64,000 bases of DNA from Sorghum bicolor (taxonomy: Eukaryota > Streptophyta > Magnoliopsida > Poales > Poaceae), in assembly GCF_000003195.3 (NCBI RefSeq), contig NC_012874.2:248001-312000 (forward strand). The letters run 5' to 3'. Position numbers and translations under genes: made by a program. Positions 1-10,660 of this stretch are shown one piece after another. A model generated the notes under the pieces. The model was not told the origin of the DNA and made no database searches. It saw only the letters and a program-made list of their open reading frames with translations. Position 1 is the stretch's first letter, and every line of letters begins with the position of its first letter.

Positions 1-1711
1 TTGACTTTATCTTGATAATTGTTACTTCCTTGTGAGAAAAATGCATATAATGTTAATAATTATCTGCATTGGGGATATTGTTCTATCTAACTATAAGTTT
101 TGTACCTTTTGTATGATGATATAATATTAAGGGTCATTGAGAGTTGATTAACAAACATATAATAATATAAGGCAGACAATCTTAGCACTGCATACATTAA
201 GGATTTACCTATTATTTTTTACTGTAGGGAATCATGTTTTCTAGTGGTAAAGGTGTCATTGAAATATTGGATAATTAAATTAGTTCACCAGTTGCATTAG
301 AGTGCTCTAGTGTTGAAGCCAAAAGTACAATAGTGATGCATTTTCTTGATATGATAAAGATATTTTTTACATAAATATTGCAGGACTAGATGCTCTCAAC
401 CAATACCAGAAGACAATGGTGATACCGCTGTTCACATAATAGTCATAAGAAGAAAAAAGATCTGAGACATCACAACACCGGTTTAAAGGAGGAAATTAGC
501 AAAGGATTATGTAGGGAAAAAGTATTGTCATTTTTTGTTATCGATGAATTATGTTGACTTAGTCACAATCAATTTGTTTTATCATTTCTATCCATTAAAG
601 TCGTCATTAAATTCATATACATTTTAATTCTTAATGTTCTTAGCAAGTGCATGAAGCATTTGATTCTCTTGTCAGATTTAGCATATATTGCTACACATTT
701 ATTGTCTTGTTTTTTTTCTAGTTCTTTATAAACTAGAGTAATGCATTTTATTGGTTCATTATGATGGTTTTAGTTCTTCCTAATTGTTTAGTAATTGGGT
801 ATTGCTAGTTCGAAGTAGAGTGGCCTTTCACGGTTTAGGGCAATCAATGAAGTAACATGAATTTTGGTACAGATTTGATCATGAAATTGATCTCAATAAT
901 TCCATTAAAACAACAAGACATCATGCTAACCTCACGTTAGACATTTATAAACTTTTAAAAATAAAATAAAACTTTAGCACATTGTCTATTAAATGGGCAC
1001 CGGGTATCCTCACCAAGACTATAATTGCCCAAAGAGGGGGTGGGCTAGGATTTCTATTTATAGCCCTACCACCTAGAAACATAGAAAAGATATACATAGA
1101 AACCAACTAGGGAAAAGTTTAGGATCACGAAAAAACTCCAAGCTTCTTAAGAAAGGAATAGTTTGGCCCAGCCAAAAGCTCTTAGGTTGCAGGAGCATAT
1201 GTGTGAAGAAATCAGCCCAGGGGACTGAAATGACTTACTGAGAGTTTTGAAGGCCCAGCAACAAAGACCTTGATTGACCCAAAGCCTCACTGCGTTAGGA
1301 TTTCGTTTAAAGCCCAGCCCCCTGGTGGCAATGAAGCAAAGACTGGCTCAACTGACGGCTCTAAAAGCTCCACACAAGCCCAATTGTTGATCCTGATTAA
1401 CATCCTCCATCAGCCTGATTCAAGAGAGCGTCCAATACAGGGACATGTTCCATGGGTGGCTCAACCTTCACATCCCACCCCATATTATTCCCAAACTAAA
1501 AAGCACATGTTCCTTGATACGAAAATGTGAAATATGTTTAAAATGAAACATGACTAATAATATAGCAGTACAACGGGTGCCCAACAAATATAACGGCAGC
1601 TCGCTCGCTTGATTATTTGTTGCAAACAGTGACACTGACAATATGCATGGGGGCAACGCCGGATGAGGAAGCCGGCCGGAGAAACGATAGCATGCCATGC
1701 ATGCAAGCTAT
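1..1711. other. Intergenic region downstream of asparagine synthetase, no gene seen
   Basis: AT-rich DNA with only short, scattered open frames and no recognisable domain. A TATTTATAG-like motif near 1055 is followed by a more GC-balanced, transcribed-looking stretch (about 1100-1500), which could be part of a degraded retroelement, but I could find no paired termini. The last part (roughly 1500-1711) is expected to contain the 3' UTR of the minus-strand asparagine synthetase gene. Confidence 0.4.
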
Positions 1712-4683
1712 CTATCCTTCGATGGCAACGCCAGGCGGCGGCGGCGCTGCTGCTACCCTGATGGTCCTAGGCTTCTTGCTGCCTCCTGCTGCAATGGTGT
1801 CCGGAACATGTTTAGGATCTTGTTCGTGTTCGTAGGCGGCAAGATGGACGCCCAGCGCCGCCCTCCCCGAGGGGTCCAGGTTCTCTGACCACTGCGCGTC
1901 CCACTCGATGGCCTTGGCCGTGCTGCACGCCACGCTTGGCCCGCCGGGCACCGTCAGGATAGCAGGCTTCTGCTTGCAGAGATCATCATGCATCGCATGG
2001 TCAACAAATTAATTAGCTATATGTCGATGGTGTCTGACTGAAGAATGTTGATTAGCTCACCTGTGGGAAGAACCTCTCGAAGATCATCCTGTAATAGTAG
2101 GCCTCCTTTGTGGTCGGAGTGTTGTGTGGGAAGATGAACTTTGCATTCGACAGCATCTTGTCAGTCACCTGCATGAAGATTGATCATGATTAGTGCAATG
2201 GAATTATCCTTGTATACATATGTGGACATCCAAATTGGCATGGCAATATTTATTTACATTTGATGCAGCATGAGCCTTGAGGCCATCGATCCAGCTGTAC
2301 CCAACGCCGTCACTGAACTGCTCCTTCTGTCTGTATAGGATATGCTGCAAGCGTGATCATGGCACACAAAATTCAGATGTCTGAATGTCCAAATATTGAC
2401 TACTGAAAATTCAGTCTGAGCGCAGCTGGTTAACTACCACCTTAGGCAGGAATGGCTGCTCCTCATCGTCAAATGCCTTCCTCAGCACCCACTTCTCAAT
2501 TCTTCCAAGATCAGGCCGGACCTGCAACCCTCCTCAGAAATTAGTATTTAGTAATGGCCGTCAAATATATGCATGTTTGGTTTCTCTTTGGTTCTGAAGT
2601 AGTTTCATTCAGTACCATCTTCCATTCAGGATCGATGCTCATGGCCTCATTGATGAAGTCCTTGTCCAAGAAGGGACGCGAGCCTCCAGGCCCCAAGCCG
2701 ATGTCGCCTTGTTGGCTCTCAGGCAGTCATACTGATGCAGAGCCTTAACCTGCAGAGCAAGAATCATCATGCATGTCAGTCAGGTTGTTCTCTTGTGTTT
2801 TCTCTGATATGATAAAGGTTCCTGATCGAAAAAATTGCAGTGGCACTGGCAGACACTGACCTTCCTGCATGTCTCTTGGTGGAACTCCTCCTTGTTGGGT
2901 GCCTTGTGGAAGTAGAGGTAGCCTCCGAAGAGCTCGTCGGAGCCCTCGCCGGAGATGACCATCTTGACCCCGAGCGACTTGATCTTGCGCGACATGAGGA
3001 ACATGGGCGTGCTCGCCCTGATCGTCGTCACGTCGTACGTCTCCGTGTGGTAGATCACGTCCTCAATGGCATCAATGCCGTCCTAATGCAGCAATTAAAA
3101 TTTTATTCAGTAAGATAAGATGAACAGACATGTAGCTCATACGAAAAAGAAATGGCCATTGGTACCTGAACAGTGAAGTGGAACTCGTGGTGCAGGGTGC
3201 CCAGGTAGTCTGCCACCTCTCTGGCCGCCTTCAGGTCAGGGGACCCCTCCAGGCCGACGCAGAAGGAGTGGAGCTTGGTGCCCCAGCGTGTTGCAGCCTC
3301 TGTCTCGGCGAGGTGACGCACAGCGACGGCTGCCACCAGCGACGAGTCCAGGCCGCCGGAGAGCAGGACGCCAAAGGGGACGTCTGTCATCAGCCGCTTT
3401 ACCACAGCCTGTGATGAAATGAAATGAAACAAAACAAATGTTATTTGTGATGATGAGTTCTCATTCATTTGTCTTGTCCGTGCTTACAAATTTCTGGGGA
3501 AAAACAAGACTTGACAGTGCTTAGTTTGTTCGTTTGACTGCTTAGTTTGCTTTGTTCATCTCAGGTAAATGTATTCATCCGATTGGATATCTGTCGTCGT
3601 GTATATACTATATAGTGAAGATTCTAGTTCTTGCCTTTTTTGTTTTTGTATGCCGTCTGAACGGGCAAACAGTAGCATGTAACATTCTCAGGTTTCAGAA
3701 ATAGTGTTCACCATCATAATTGAGCAAAATTCTGATACTGTCAGTTCAGTTTGTTGGTCCAACCAAGCACACACTGAATGACTGAAAGTCGTGTTGTTCA
3801 CCTTTTCGAAGGCCTTCCTGAGCGCCAGCGGGTTGTATGGAACCGAGGGGGTGATGGCCTCGTCGAACCAACGAGGGTTGTACCACCTGCTGAATCCTCC
3901 TCCGGTCTTGTTGTTGCTGGAGTAGAGATGCCCCGGAGGGAAGATCTCAAAGTGCTCGCACTCGTCGTTCAGGGCCTTCATCTCTGACGAAATCCACACC
4001 GACCCTGCAAGGCGTGCCAGATTATGTATTCTTCAGTTTCAGTTCGATTTCATTCGTCATATAATTATTATTGTTACAGATAGAGACAGAGACAGAGACA
4101 GAGAGTACCATCGATTCCCCATCCGATGTAGAGTGGCGTGACACCGATGGCGTCGCGGGCAGCCATGAAGCTGCTTGCGCGGTCGCCATGGCCATGGCGG
4201 GTGTCCAGCAGCACGAAGGAGAAGACGCCGTCCAGCATGTCCACGAACTCTTCTCCATGCTCCTCGTACTACACAAATATATATATCATCAGGAATGATG
4301 AATGAACCGAACCGAAACACTGAGCACTGCAGGTGACTCTGAACCAAGAGTAAGAGACATACCAGGTGCGCGATGACCTCGCAGTCGCTGCCGGTCCTGA
4401 ATCTGTGGCCGGCGGTGGAGAGCCTGCTCCTGAGGTCCTGGTGGTTGTAGACCTCGCCGTTGACGGCGACGACCACCGACTGGTCCTCGTTGTAGAGGGG
4501 CTGGTCGCCGGAGGCCGGGTCGATGATGGCGAGGCGCTGGTGGGAGAGGTAGCAGTCGCCCATCTGACGGAGGCCGCTCCAGTCGGGGCCACGGTGCTTG
4601 AGCCGCCGCGACAGCTCCAGCACCCGGCCTCTCTTGTTCTTGCCATGACTCGCCTCGCCAAGCACAGCAAGTATGCCGCACAT
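1712..4683 (-). CDS. ASN: Asparagine synthetase (glutamine-hydrolysing), 10 exons, frame broken in exon 6
   Basis: Makes asparagine from aspartate, glutamine and ATP in the cytosol. Exons in transcript order: 4683-4363, 4268-4109, 4004-3802, 3408-3166, 3082-2861, 2749-2616, 2521-2441, 2344-2258, 2168-2061 and 1969-1712, all with GT..AG introns. The start at 4683 gives the required MCGIL N-terminus, whose Cys2 is the glutaminase nucleophile; an upstream in-frame ATG at 4704 would mask it. The glutaminase domain spans residues 1 to about 185 and the synthetase domain the rest, with the pyrophosphate-loop motif SGGLDSS in exon 4 and [11 protein letters not shown] in exon 5. With one base added the length would be 605 residues, normal for plant enzymes. 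Exon 6 is 134 nt where 135 are needed: the codons for RVPFLDK near 2670 lack one base, giving a stop about 11 codons later and a product of about 419 residues. The exons after the break keep good coding sequence, so the lesion is either very recent or a sequence error. The paralogue among grass ASN genes is uncertain. Confidence 0.93.
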
Positions 4684-4806
4684 CCTCACTGCACTGCACT
4701 GCACTGGACGATCAGCTAGCTACCTTAGCTTGTGCTTGTGTCTTGGGTGCACAGGTTGTGGCTGCCCTGCTCCTGCTCCTGCTCTTGCTCTGCTCTGCGG
4801 CGTCCA

Positions 4807-4813
4807 TTTTATA
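4807..4813 (-). promoter_or_regulatory. TATA box of the asparagine synthetase gene
   Basis: On the minus strand this reads TATAAAA, about 125 bp upstream of the MCGI start codon at 4683, with GC-richer DNA on both sides. It would place transcription start near 4780 and give a 5' UTR of about 95 nt that is rich in AG/GCAGGA repeats. Confidence 0.6.
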
Positions 4814-4979
4814 GAGCGGCCGGCTGCCGACACATCGGACGACGATGCTCATTTCTGCTACTGGAGTAGTACTGCATCTGTACATGACTAGATGTACTAC
4901 AGTACCTTCTGGATACATCCATCTTTATACATGTTCCCGGCCACATACAAGCAACGGTTCTTGAATCTCGACATGTGCT

Positions 4980-5345
4980 ACTCCCTCAGTCTCAAGATGA
5001 CTACCAATTTCGTTTTCTTTGAAGTTAATCTTTTTTAAAAATAATAAATACTACAAACATACCTAATCATATTTATAATACTCTGTCAGTTCTAAACTAT
5101 AACAATGTTTTGGCTTTTCTATACTATGTATCTAGAAAAGCTATAAAACCTAATAATTTTAAATGGATGGAGTATATGATAAAGCATTATTAGATCAATA
5201 GTGAACTATATTTTCATTATATAAACATATTAAGAGATATAAAATATTGATAGTTTTTTTTTGTAAATCTAATCAAATTTAAAAGCTGTTTTTTAAAAGA
5301 AAAAGTTAGATTAAATGTGCAATTACTTTAGAACGAGTGAGATGA
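4980..5345. mobile_element. Stowaway-like MITE with a second small MITE inside
   Basis: The left end reads CTCCCTCAGTCTCAAGATGA and the right end (near 5310-5345) is an imperfect inverted match. Inside, 5083-5176 is a separate short element of about 95 bp, flanked by TACTCTGTCAG and the inverse of TACTCCATCC. Boundaries of the outer element are approximate. Confidence 0.45.
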
Positions 5346-5784
5346 GCTCAAAATTAAAGCTGAGAGAAAACATAGACAATTTGTTTATGGATTTACGAGC
5401 ATAACTCGTACTATGATTGGCGTGACACTCATCAATGAACTAGAGAGATGAAAGATATATACTATGTATTATGGGAAAAAAGGAAGATAATCAATAGAAC
5501 TACATATATAGAAAAGTGAGAGAAACCCAGAAATAACATAATTGGTGTTCATCTTTCAACTGAACCCAGAATATCAAGTCGAAACTCGAAAGTCAACCAA
5601 GCCATATACTCATAGAAAAAAAAACATTCAAAAGTGTAAACCCATTTAACCCGTGCGCATGGTGATTAGTGAACCAAGAATATAGACACAAGTTGTCATG
5701 GCTTACCAAGGTGCATGCTCGTCTCCTCATCTTGTGTCGTCGTCTCCAGTGCAAACAAAACTAGGTAACCTGTCACAATGCTAT

Positions 5785-5990
5785 GGTCTTGTTTAGTTCA
5801 TCCTAAAATCTAAAAACTTTTCAAGATTTCTCATCATATCGAATATTGTGGCACATGCATGAAATATTAAATATAGATAAAAATAACTACTTGCATAGTT
5901 TGCCTGCAATTTTTGAGACGAATCTTTTGAGCCTAGTTAGTCCATAGTTGGGTAATAATTATAAAAAAACGAAAGTAACTAAACAAGGCC
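5785..5990. mobile_element. Tourist-like MITE, GGCCTTGTTTAG family
   Basis: Termini GGTCTTGTTTAGTTC and the inverse AACTAAACAAGGCC. The internal family motif (ATTAAATATAGATAAAAA, then GAGACGAATCTTTTGAGCCTAGTTAGTCC) is present. This is the first of more than a dozen copies in the window. Confidence 0.75.
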
Positions 5991-6801
5991 ATATAGTTTC
6001 GTAGCCCATCACACTTTATTCTGTACTAACCCACTTAATCGAACTTTTGACGCATCAGCATTTAATCTTATGATTCACATGGTAATATGCACCTCGATCT
6101 AGCTAGACCATCCGTCAAAGAGACAAATAATTTTAAATTTAATTAAATCTACATAAAATAAAAATTACCAACATTAATTCCTGATATGGAATAAGTGTCA
6201 TTAAATTAATTATAAAATATATTTATATAACAAACCTATTTAAAGGATATATATACAAATATTAATATAATTTCCTATAAAATTAGTAAACTTAAAAAGT
6301 TAGCTTGGTTTAAATATAGAATTGTGCTTCTTTTTTAGGAGAAGAGAGTAATACTATGTTACCAGAGAAATTCTAAATTATAAGATGTTTTAGTTCACTC
6401 GGGGCACAATGTGCCCATCCTATGTATTCAGAGGCAGGCAGGCATGTACAGGTGCAGAGAAACAGGGCAAGTTCATCCAGCATCTTGACACGGATCACAT
6501 CGTTTTGTTTTGTTCGCGCCACATGTTTGCGCCCGGTTTGATCGTACCTATGACGGTCCGATCGACTCGTTTTTGGCTTGTTTTATATGATGATTCCATC
6601 GGATATGCTGATGCGATAAACAAGCTGCCTCATCATCCCCATGCTCTCTATGAGGAAAAAAAAAGTTGGGCCTAACTTGTTGCAGTTACCACGGCATGAC
6701 GTGTTTCTACATATCAACAATGGTATGAAACTGTCTTAAATATATATATATATATATATATACTAGGTGATGTCCCACGCCTTGCTGCTTAGTCTCTAGG
6801 A
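5991..6801. other. AT-rich intergenic region, nothing recognised
   Basis: Very AT-rich sequence with a (TA)n run at 6742-6761. The 88-codon open frame at 6409-6675 has no recognisable domain and I do not treat it as a gene. Confidence 0.4.
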
Positions 6802-6803
6802 TA

Positions 6804-7063
6804 CTCCCTCCATTCCAAATTGTAAGTCATTCCAAGAATCTTGGAGAATCAAGGCATTTTCAAGTTTGACCAAAATTATAGAGAGAAATATTAAGATTTG
6901 TAACATAAAGAGAGTATACTATAAAAATATAATTAAGGAAGAATCTAATGATACATAGTTGGTATCATAATAATTATTATTTTATCATATAAATTTAGTC
7001 AAACTTAGGATAGTTTGACTCTCCAAGATTCTTGAAATGACTTACAATTTGGGATGGAGGAAG
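6804..7063. mobile_element. Stowaway-like MITE, 260 bp
   Basis: Terminal inverted repeats of about 42 bp start CTCCCTCCATTCCAAATTG and are matched at the right end by the inverse of TTCCTCCATCCCAAATTG. TA dinucleotides flank both ends (6802-6803 and 7064-7065), as expected for the Tc1/mariner-derived Stowaway group. Confidence 0.85.
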
Positions 7064-7084
7064 TATTATTTAAGAAATGCAAAT

Positions 7085-7262
7085 TTCAATTTGCTCGAGT
7101 CATATGTTTGTCGTAGATTTATTTTCTTTGTCTCTTTTTTTTCTCTTGATTTACTCTCTTTTGGAGCCTCCCTAGTTTGTAATCTTTTGTACTATGTACT
7201 TTTTTTCATTCAATTTAATTTCTGTAGGGGCTACGGCCCCTCCGGTTCTTTCAAAAAAAAAT
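7085..7262 (+). mobile_element. Probable LINE 3' tail with poly(A)
   Basis: The stretch ends in a GGGGCTACGGCCCCTCCGGT motif followed by TTCTTTCAAAAAAAAA, a layout like the 3' UTR and A-tail of many grass non-LTR elements. No reverse transcriptase is present. The family assignment is by pattern only. Confidence 0.35.
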
Positions 7263-7604
7263 ATGTTTATTGTAGATCTGCAACCAGTTTTGAAATAAAT
7301 AGCATTCGGGTACATTCTACACAACATGAGAGGTTAAAATATTAGAACAAATGAAGACGGGCATAGAGAAATAATAGGGGTAGTAACCTGTAGAATGGTA
7401 ACACTGCTCTAACTTTAGAACATGTGTGTTTGGACTCACACATGCAACAGACACCCCGGCTTGAAAATATTAACATATTCCATTTTCAAAAAAAAAAAAC
7501 AGACACCCCGGCTTTGTTGGCTTCCATCTAACTTGAGTAGCTAGAGCATGACATAAATTTGTGGAGGGATAGCACCATTAATATGGGCACTTTTGGTTCG
7601 CTGA

Positions 7605-9065
7605 CACTACTGGAAACTAAAAATCCCTAGATTTCGTACTAACACAAAAATACAGATTTTTCTGTTGGTGAGCATTTAGTGGAAGAAGAATAGGAAAATT
7701 AAGAATAAGACGCTTAGTGAATGACAAGTATTGAAAGAGAAGGAGGAGCACAAGATGATGTTAATGATGTGCATCATATGGACACATGGAAGGACAGATT
7801 AGACGGAAACCTAGCTATGTAACGGCTGGTTTAGTTTTCGATGACGTGGCTTCATGTGAGAGCAACTTTATAGCAATCAATGACTTCAGTGGCCTCCATC
7901 TGTGTGTGTGTGTGTATGATATTAGGGTATGATAGGATATACAATGGCGAATCTAGTCAAAAACACCATTCAGGTTATTAGGGTCAACTTTATTGTGTAA
8001 TATAAATTTTCTTAAGCTTCAAGAGTAATCTGTTAAGGAATTTACAAATTTGTAGGGATTGGTGGACCCCGATGAAACACCCTAGATTCGCCCATGAGGA
8101 TCTATAAGAAGCAATAGAAGCCACTGCAAATCATCTTTTGGGTACTTTTGTGACAAAAGAAAGCCAAAGTTTCATAGCACCATTCATGCATCGCATCTTA
8201 TTGTCCATTGTATTTACTTTGTCACGGTACCTTCTTTCTTCTTCAATTTTAGTAACAAAAGTAATACCTTTAGAAACTTGCACTTGACTCCGGTACTTAG
8301 CATCATAGTACCCGCGTGCTTCTAATTGTTTAGCAACAATCTCATTGAACACCTCATTAAAATCATCATTAGCTGAAAGATTACCATTGTTCTGCTCCTT
8401 TCTTTTTTCTAGTTCCTCAAATGATGCATCCTATTTAAATAAGCAGATAGGAAGGTCACATATTCGTAACAATAATTTGAAGTCCAATGTTAATTGCAAG
8501 TAGTAGAAAAATATACCATTACTGACTTCACTTTGTTGGTGTTGTATCTCCCACTCTTTTTTTTGAGTGACGTCCCATAATTGTATCCTATGAACCCTTC
8601 CTTTCCTTTCCTTTGATCTTCCTGCACAAGATATTAAATTTGAGGATCCAATCACTTGTCTTACATGATCTCCGAATTTGACAGCAGTAAGAATATATAT
8701 CACCATCTCTTTCTTCAGTCTAGCATTACTCCCTGTTGTGTGTGTGTATTCTTCTGTTCTTTTGCACACTGCGAGTTTGTTGCACACAATTTCTGTAAAT
8801 ATAGGCAAGTTATAAAGCACAAATGTTACATAACTTTATTTTAATTTTTTTTGTAAATGTTAGATAAAAAAGATATCACCTTATGTGTTTCTTGACACTA
8901 AAAGCTAACAAGAGATCTCCACTGATGTTCATTAACAGTTCTTGGTCTACCTTGTATAATTTGTTCTAGAGATCTCTGTTCACGATTGAAATGTTCTTTC
9001 TTCAACTTAGATTTGTAGGCTCGCCACCTATTGTTTACCGTCCTTAAGATCCAATCCAATCTCTT
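7605..9065 (-). mobile_element. Remnant of a CACTA (En/Spm) transposon
   Basis: The left end at 7605 starts CACTACTGGAAACTAAAA, the typical terminus of plant CACTA elements. Between about 8120 and 9065 the minus strand carries fragments like the plant En/Spm transposase-associated protein: a WR.YKSKLKKEHF-type block near 8990-9030, a HTTGSNARLKKEM block near 8710-8745 and an EVFNEIVAKQLEARG block near 8300-8355. Frames are interrupted by stops and possible introns, so it is not functional. I did not find the right terminus. Confidence 0.55.
8131..9060 (-). pseudogene. Degraded En/Spm transposase-like gene fragment
   Basis: Two minus-strand open frames (8820-8431 and 8352-8131) plus an upstream fragment around 8940-9040 resemble consecutive parts of the plant Transposase_24 type protein. 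In that family a motif of the form W..YK..LKK..F is followed by a HT.GS..F block and a C-terminal charged helical region. The pieces are in the expected order on the minus strand but are not joined by one open frame. Recognition rests on short motifs only. Confidence 0.45.
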
Positions 9066-9790
9066 GTAAGTTGTAGCGTTTGGTTAGGAAAGATAAATTT
9101 TGACTGTACAAAGAAAAAGTAAATAGTTGATGATCGAAACAAATGTTGGCACATTTCTGTGAAAGCGTAAACGTGTGGAACATAGAGATAAAGCTCTTGT
9201 CACACTTTTTTCATCTTTTTATTTCTTTGTTGATGGTTCCAAGGTGGTGCACCATAGGGTTGCAGCTACCCGCGCGCTACTAGCATAGATCCTATTTTGA
9301 CAATGATTTTGGAGCAATTTTGAATCATAAACGTGTGTTTATATATCTTGGGACGGAGGGAGTAGTTACTAATAATGCCTATTGTTTTCTAGTTGGATAT
9401 ACCTTATATAAACATTTTAAGTTTTCTCCAAACCTTATATTCTCAGCTTATCTCAAAGTACTCTTAAGACATACAGAGAATATACAAGGAAATAAACCAA
9501 AATGGTTAGATGTCACTGTCACAAGCTGACTCGATGTCTATCTGTACATATATAGTGTGTTCTAATCTCTAGTGTCCTCTTCTCCCACCTTTCACTTTCA
9601 GTGACCGACTAGTTGTGCTTATGCATTATCCTAGCTAGCTAGCTCCATCACAATCACACGTAACGCGCGCGTCGCCGATTCCCCGCGTCTCGCCATAGGA
9701 GTACATATACGTGTGCAAGGCTCCAAGCTATTCGTACCTGTCCGTGCCCACGTCACCACATGCACGGCCGGCCATGGCCAACCATGCAAG
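9066..9790. other. Intergenic region with a partial Stowaway end
   Basis: A GGGACGGAGGGAGTA motif at 9349-9363 is a typical Stowaway-type right end, but I found no left partner. The rest (including ACGCGCGCG near 9662-9671 and the CATGCACGGCCGGCCATGG stretch near 9760-9780) shows no gene. Confidence 0.35.
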
Positions 9791-10208
9791 GGTCTTGTTT
9801 AGTTCCAAATTTTTTTGCAAAATAGAAATAGTACCAGTGGCGGAGCTAGAGCAAATACAAAGGGGGTGCGCTTGTCTTGTGGGTATATAGGATTTTATCG
9901 TGTGGGTGCAAATATGGTGAAAATTTGATCATAATCACTATTTTTTGATATTTTTGTGGGTGCGCCCGCACCATGTATTCTGTATATAGATCCGCCCATA
10001 AATAGTACGATTTTCGTTTGTATTTGACAAATATTATCCAATCATGTACTAACTAGACTCAAAAGATTCATCTAGTCAATTCCGACCAAATTGTGTAATT
10101 AGTTTTTATTTTCATCTATATTTAATACTTCATGCATGCGTCTAAAGATTTGATGTGACGGATAATCTGAAAAAATCTGCAAAAATTTTTGGGAACTAAA
10201 CAAGGCCC
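9791..10208. mobile_element. Tourist-like MITE interrupted by another element
   Basis: Termini GGTCTTGTTTAGTTCC and the inverse GGAACTAAACAAGGCC. Without the 165-bp insertion at 9835-9999 and one copy of its 9-bp duplication the element would be about 245 bp, the usual family length. Confidence 0.8.
9835..9999. mobile_element. 165-bp inverted-repeat element with 9-bp target duplication
   Basis: Starts CAGTGGCGGAGCTAGA and ends with TAGATCCGCCCAT, which are inverted repeats of each other with few mismatches. Direct repeats AAATAGTAC flank it at 9826-9834 and 10000-10008. A 9-bp duplication suggests the Mutator-like group, but the family is not proven. Confidence 0.75.
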
Positions 10209-10244
10209 AAGTGTGCATGTGGTCACCGATCGAGATTTAGATAA

Positions 10245-10481
10245 GGCCTTGTTTAGTTCACTTAAAAAATTAAAAACTTTTTAAGATTCTCTGTCACATC
10301 GAATCTTGCGACACATACATGGAGCATTAAATATAGATAAAAACAAAAACTAATTACACAGTGTAAATCGCGAGACGAATCTTTGAAGCCTAGTTACTCC
10401 ATGATTAGACAATATTTGTCAAATAAAAATGAAAGTGCTACGGTGTCAAATTTCCAAAAAAAATTTGATCTAAACAAGGCC
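10245..10481. mobile_element. Tourist-like MITE, GGCCTTGTTTAG family
   Basis: Perfect-looking termini GGCCTTGTTTAG and CTAAACAAGGCC, flanked by TAA at 10242-10244 and 10482-10484. Confidence 0.85.
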
Positions 10482-10660
10482 TAAGTGGATAAGCATCCCT
10501 GAAAATATATTAATCACAATAATGTACTATATTGATTTGTTTGTTTTGAAACTATTTCCATCTGGCCAAATATTCATCTCTGTACAACTAAAGTTATACT
10601 AGTTATAATGTTTTTTGTTGTCAAACCTCTTCTGAAATTACAACCTTGGCACAAACACGC

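Noticed and set aside
2840..3414. Plus-strand open frames at 2840-3118 and 3178-3414
   Set aside because: Antisense of asparagine synthetase exons 5 and 4.
4057..4704. Asparagine synthetase start at the upstream ATG (4704)
   Set aside because: The enzyme needs Cys at position 2 after Met removal; the MCGI start at 4683 provides this.
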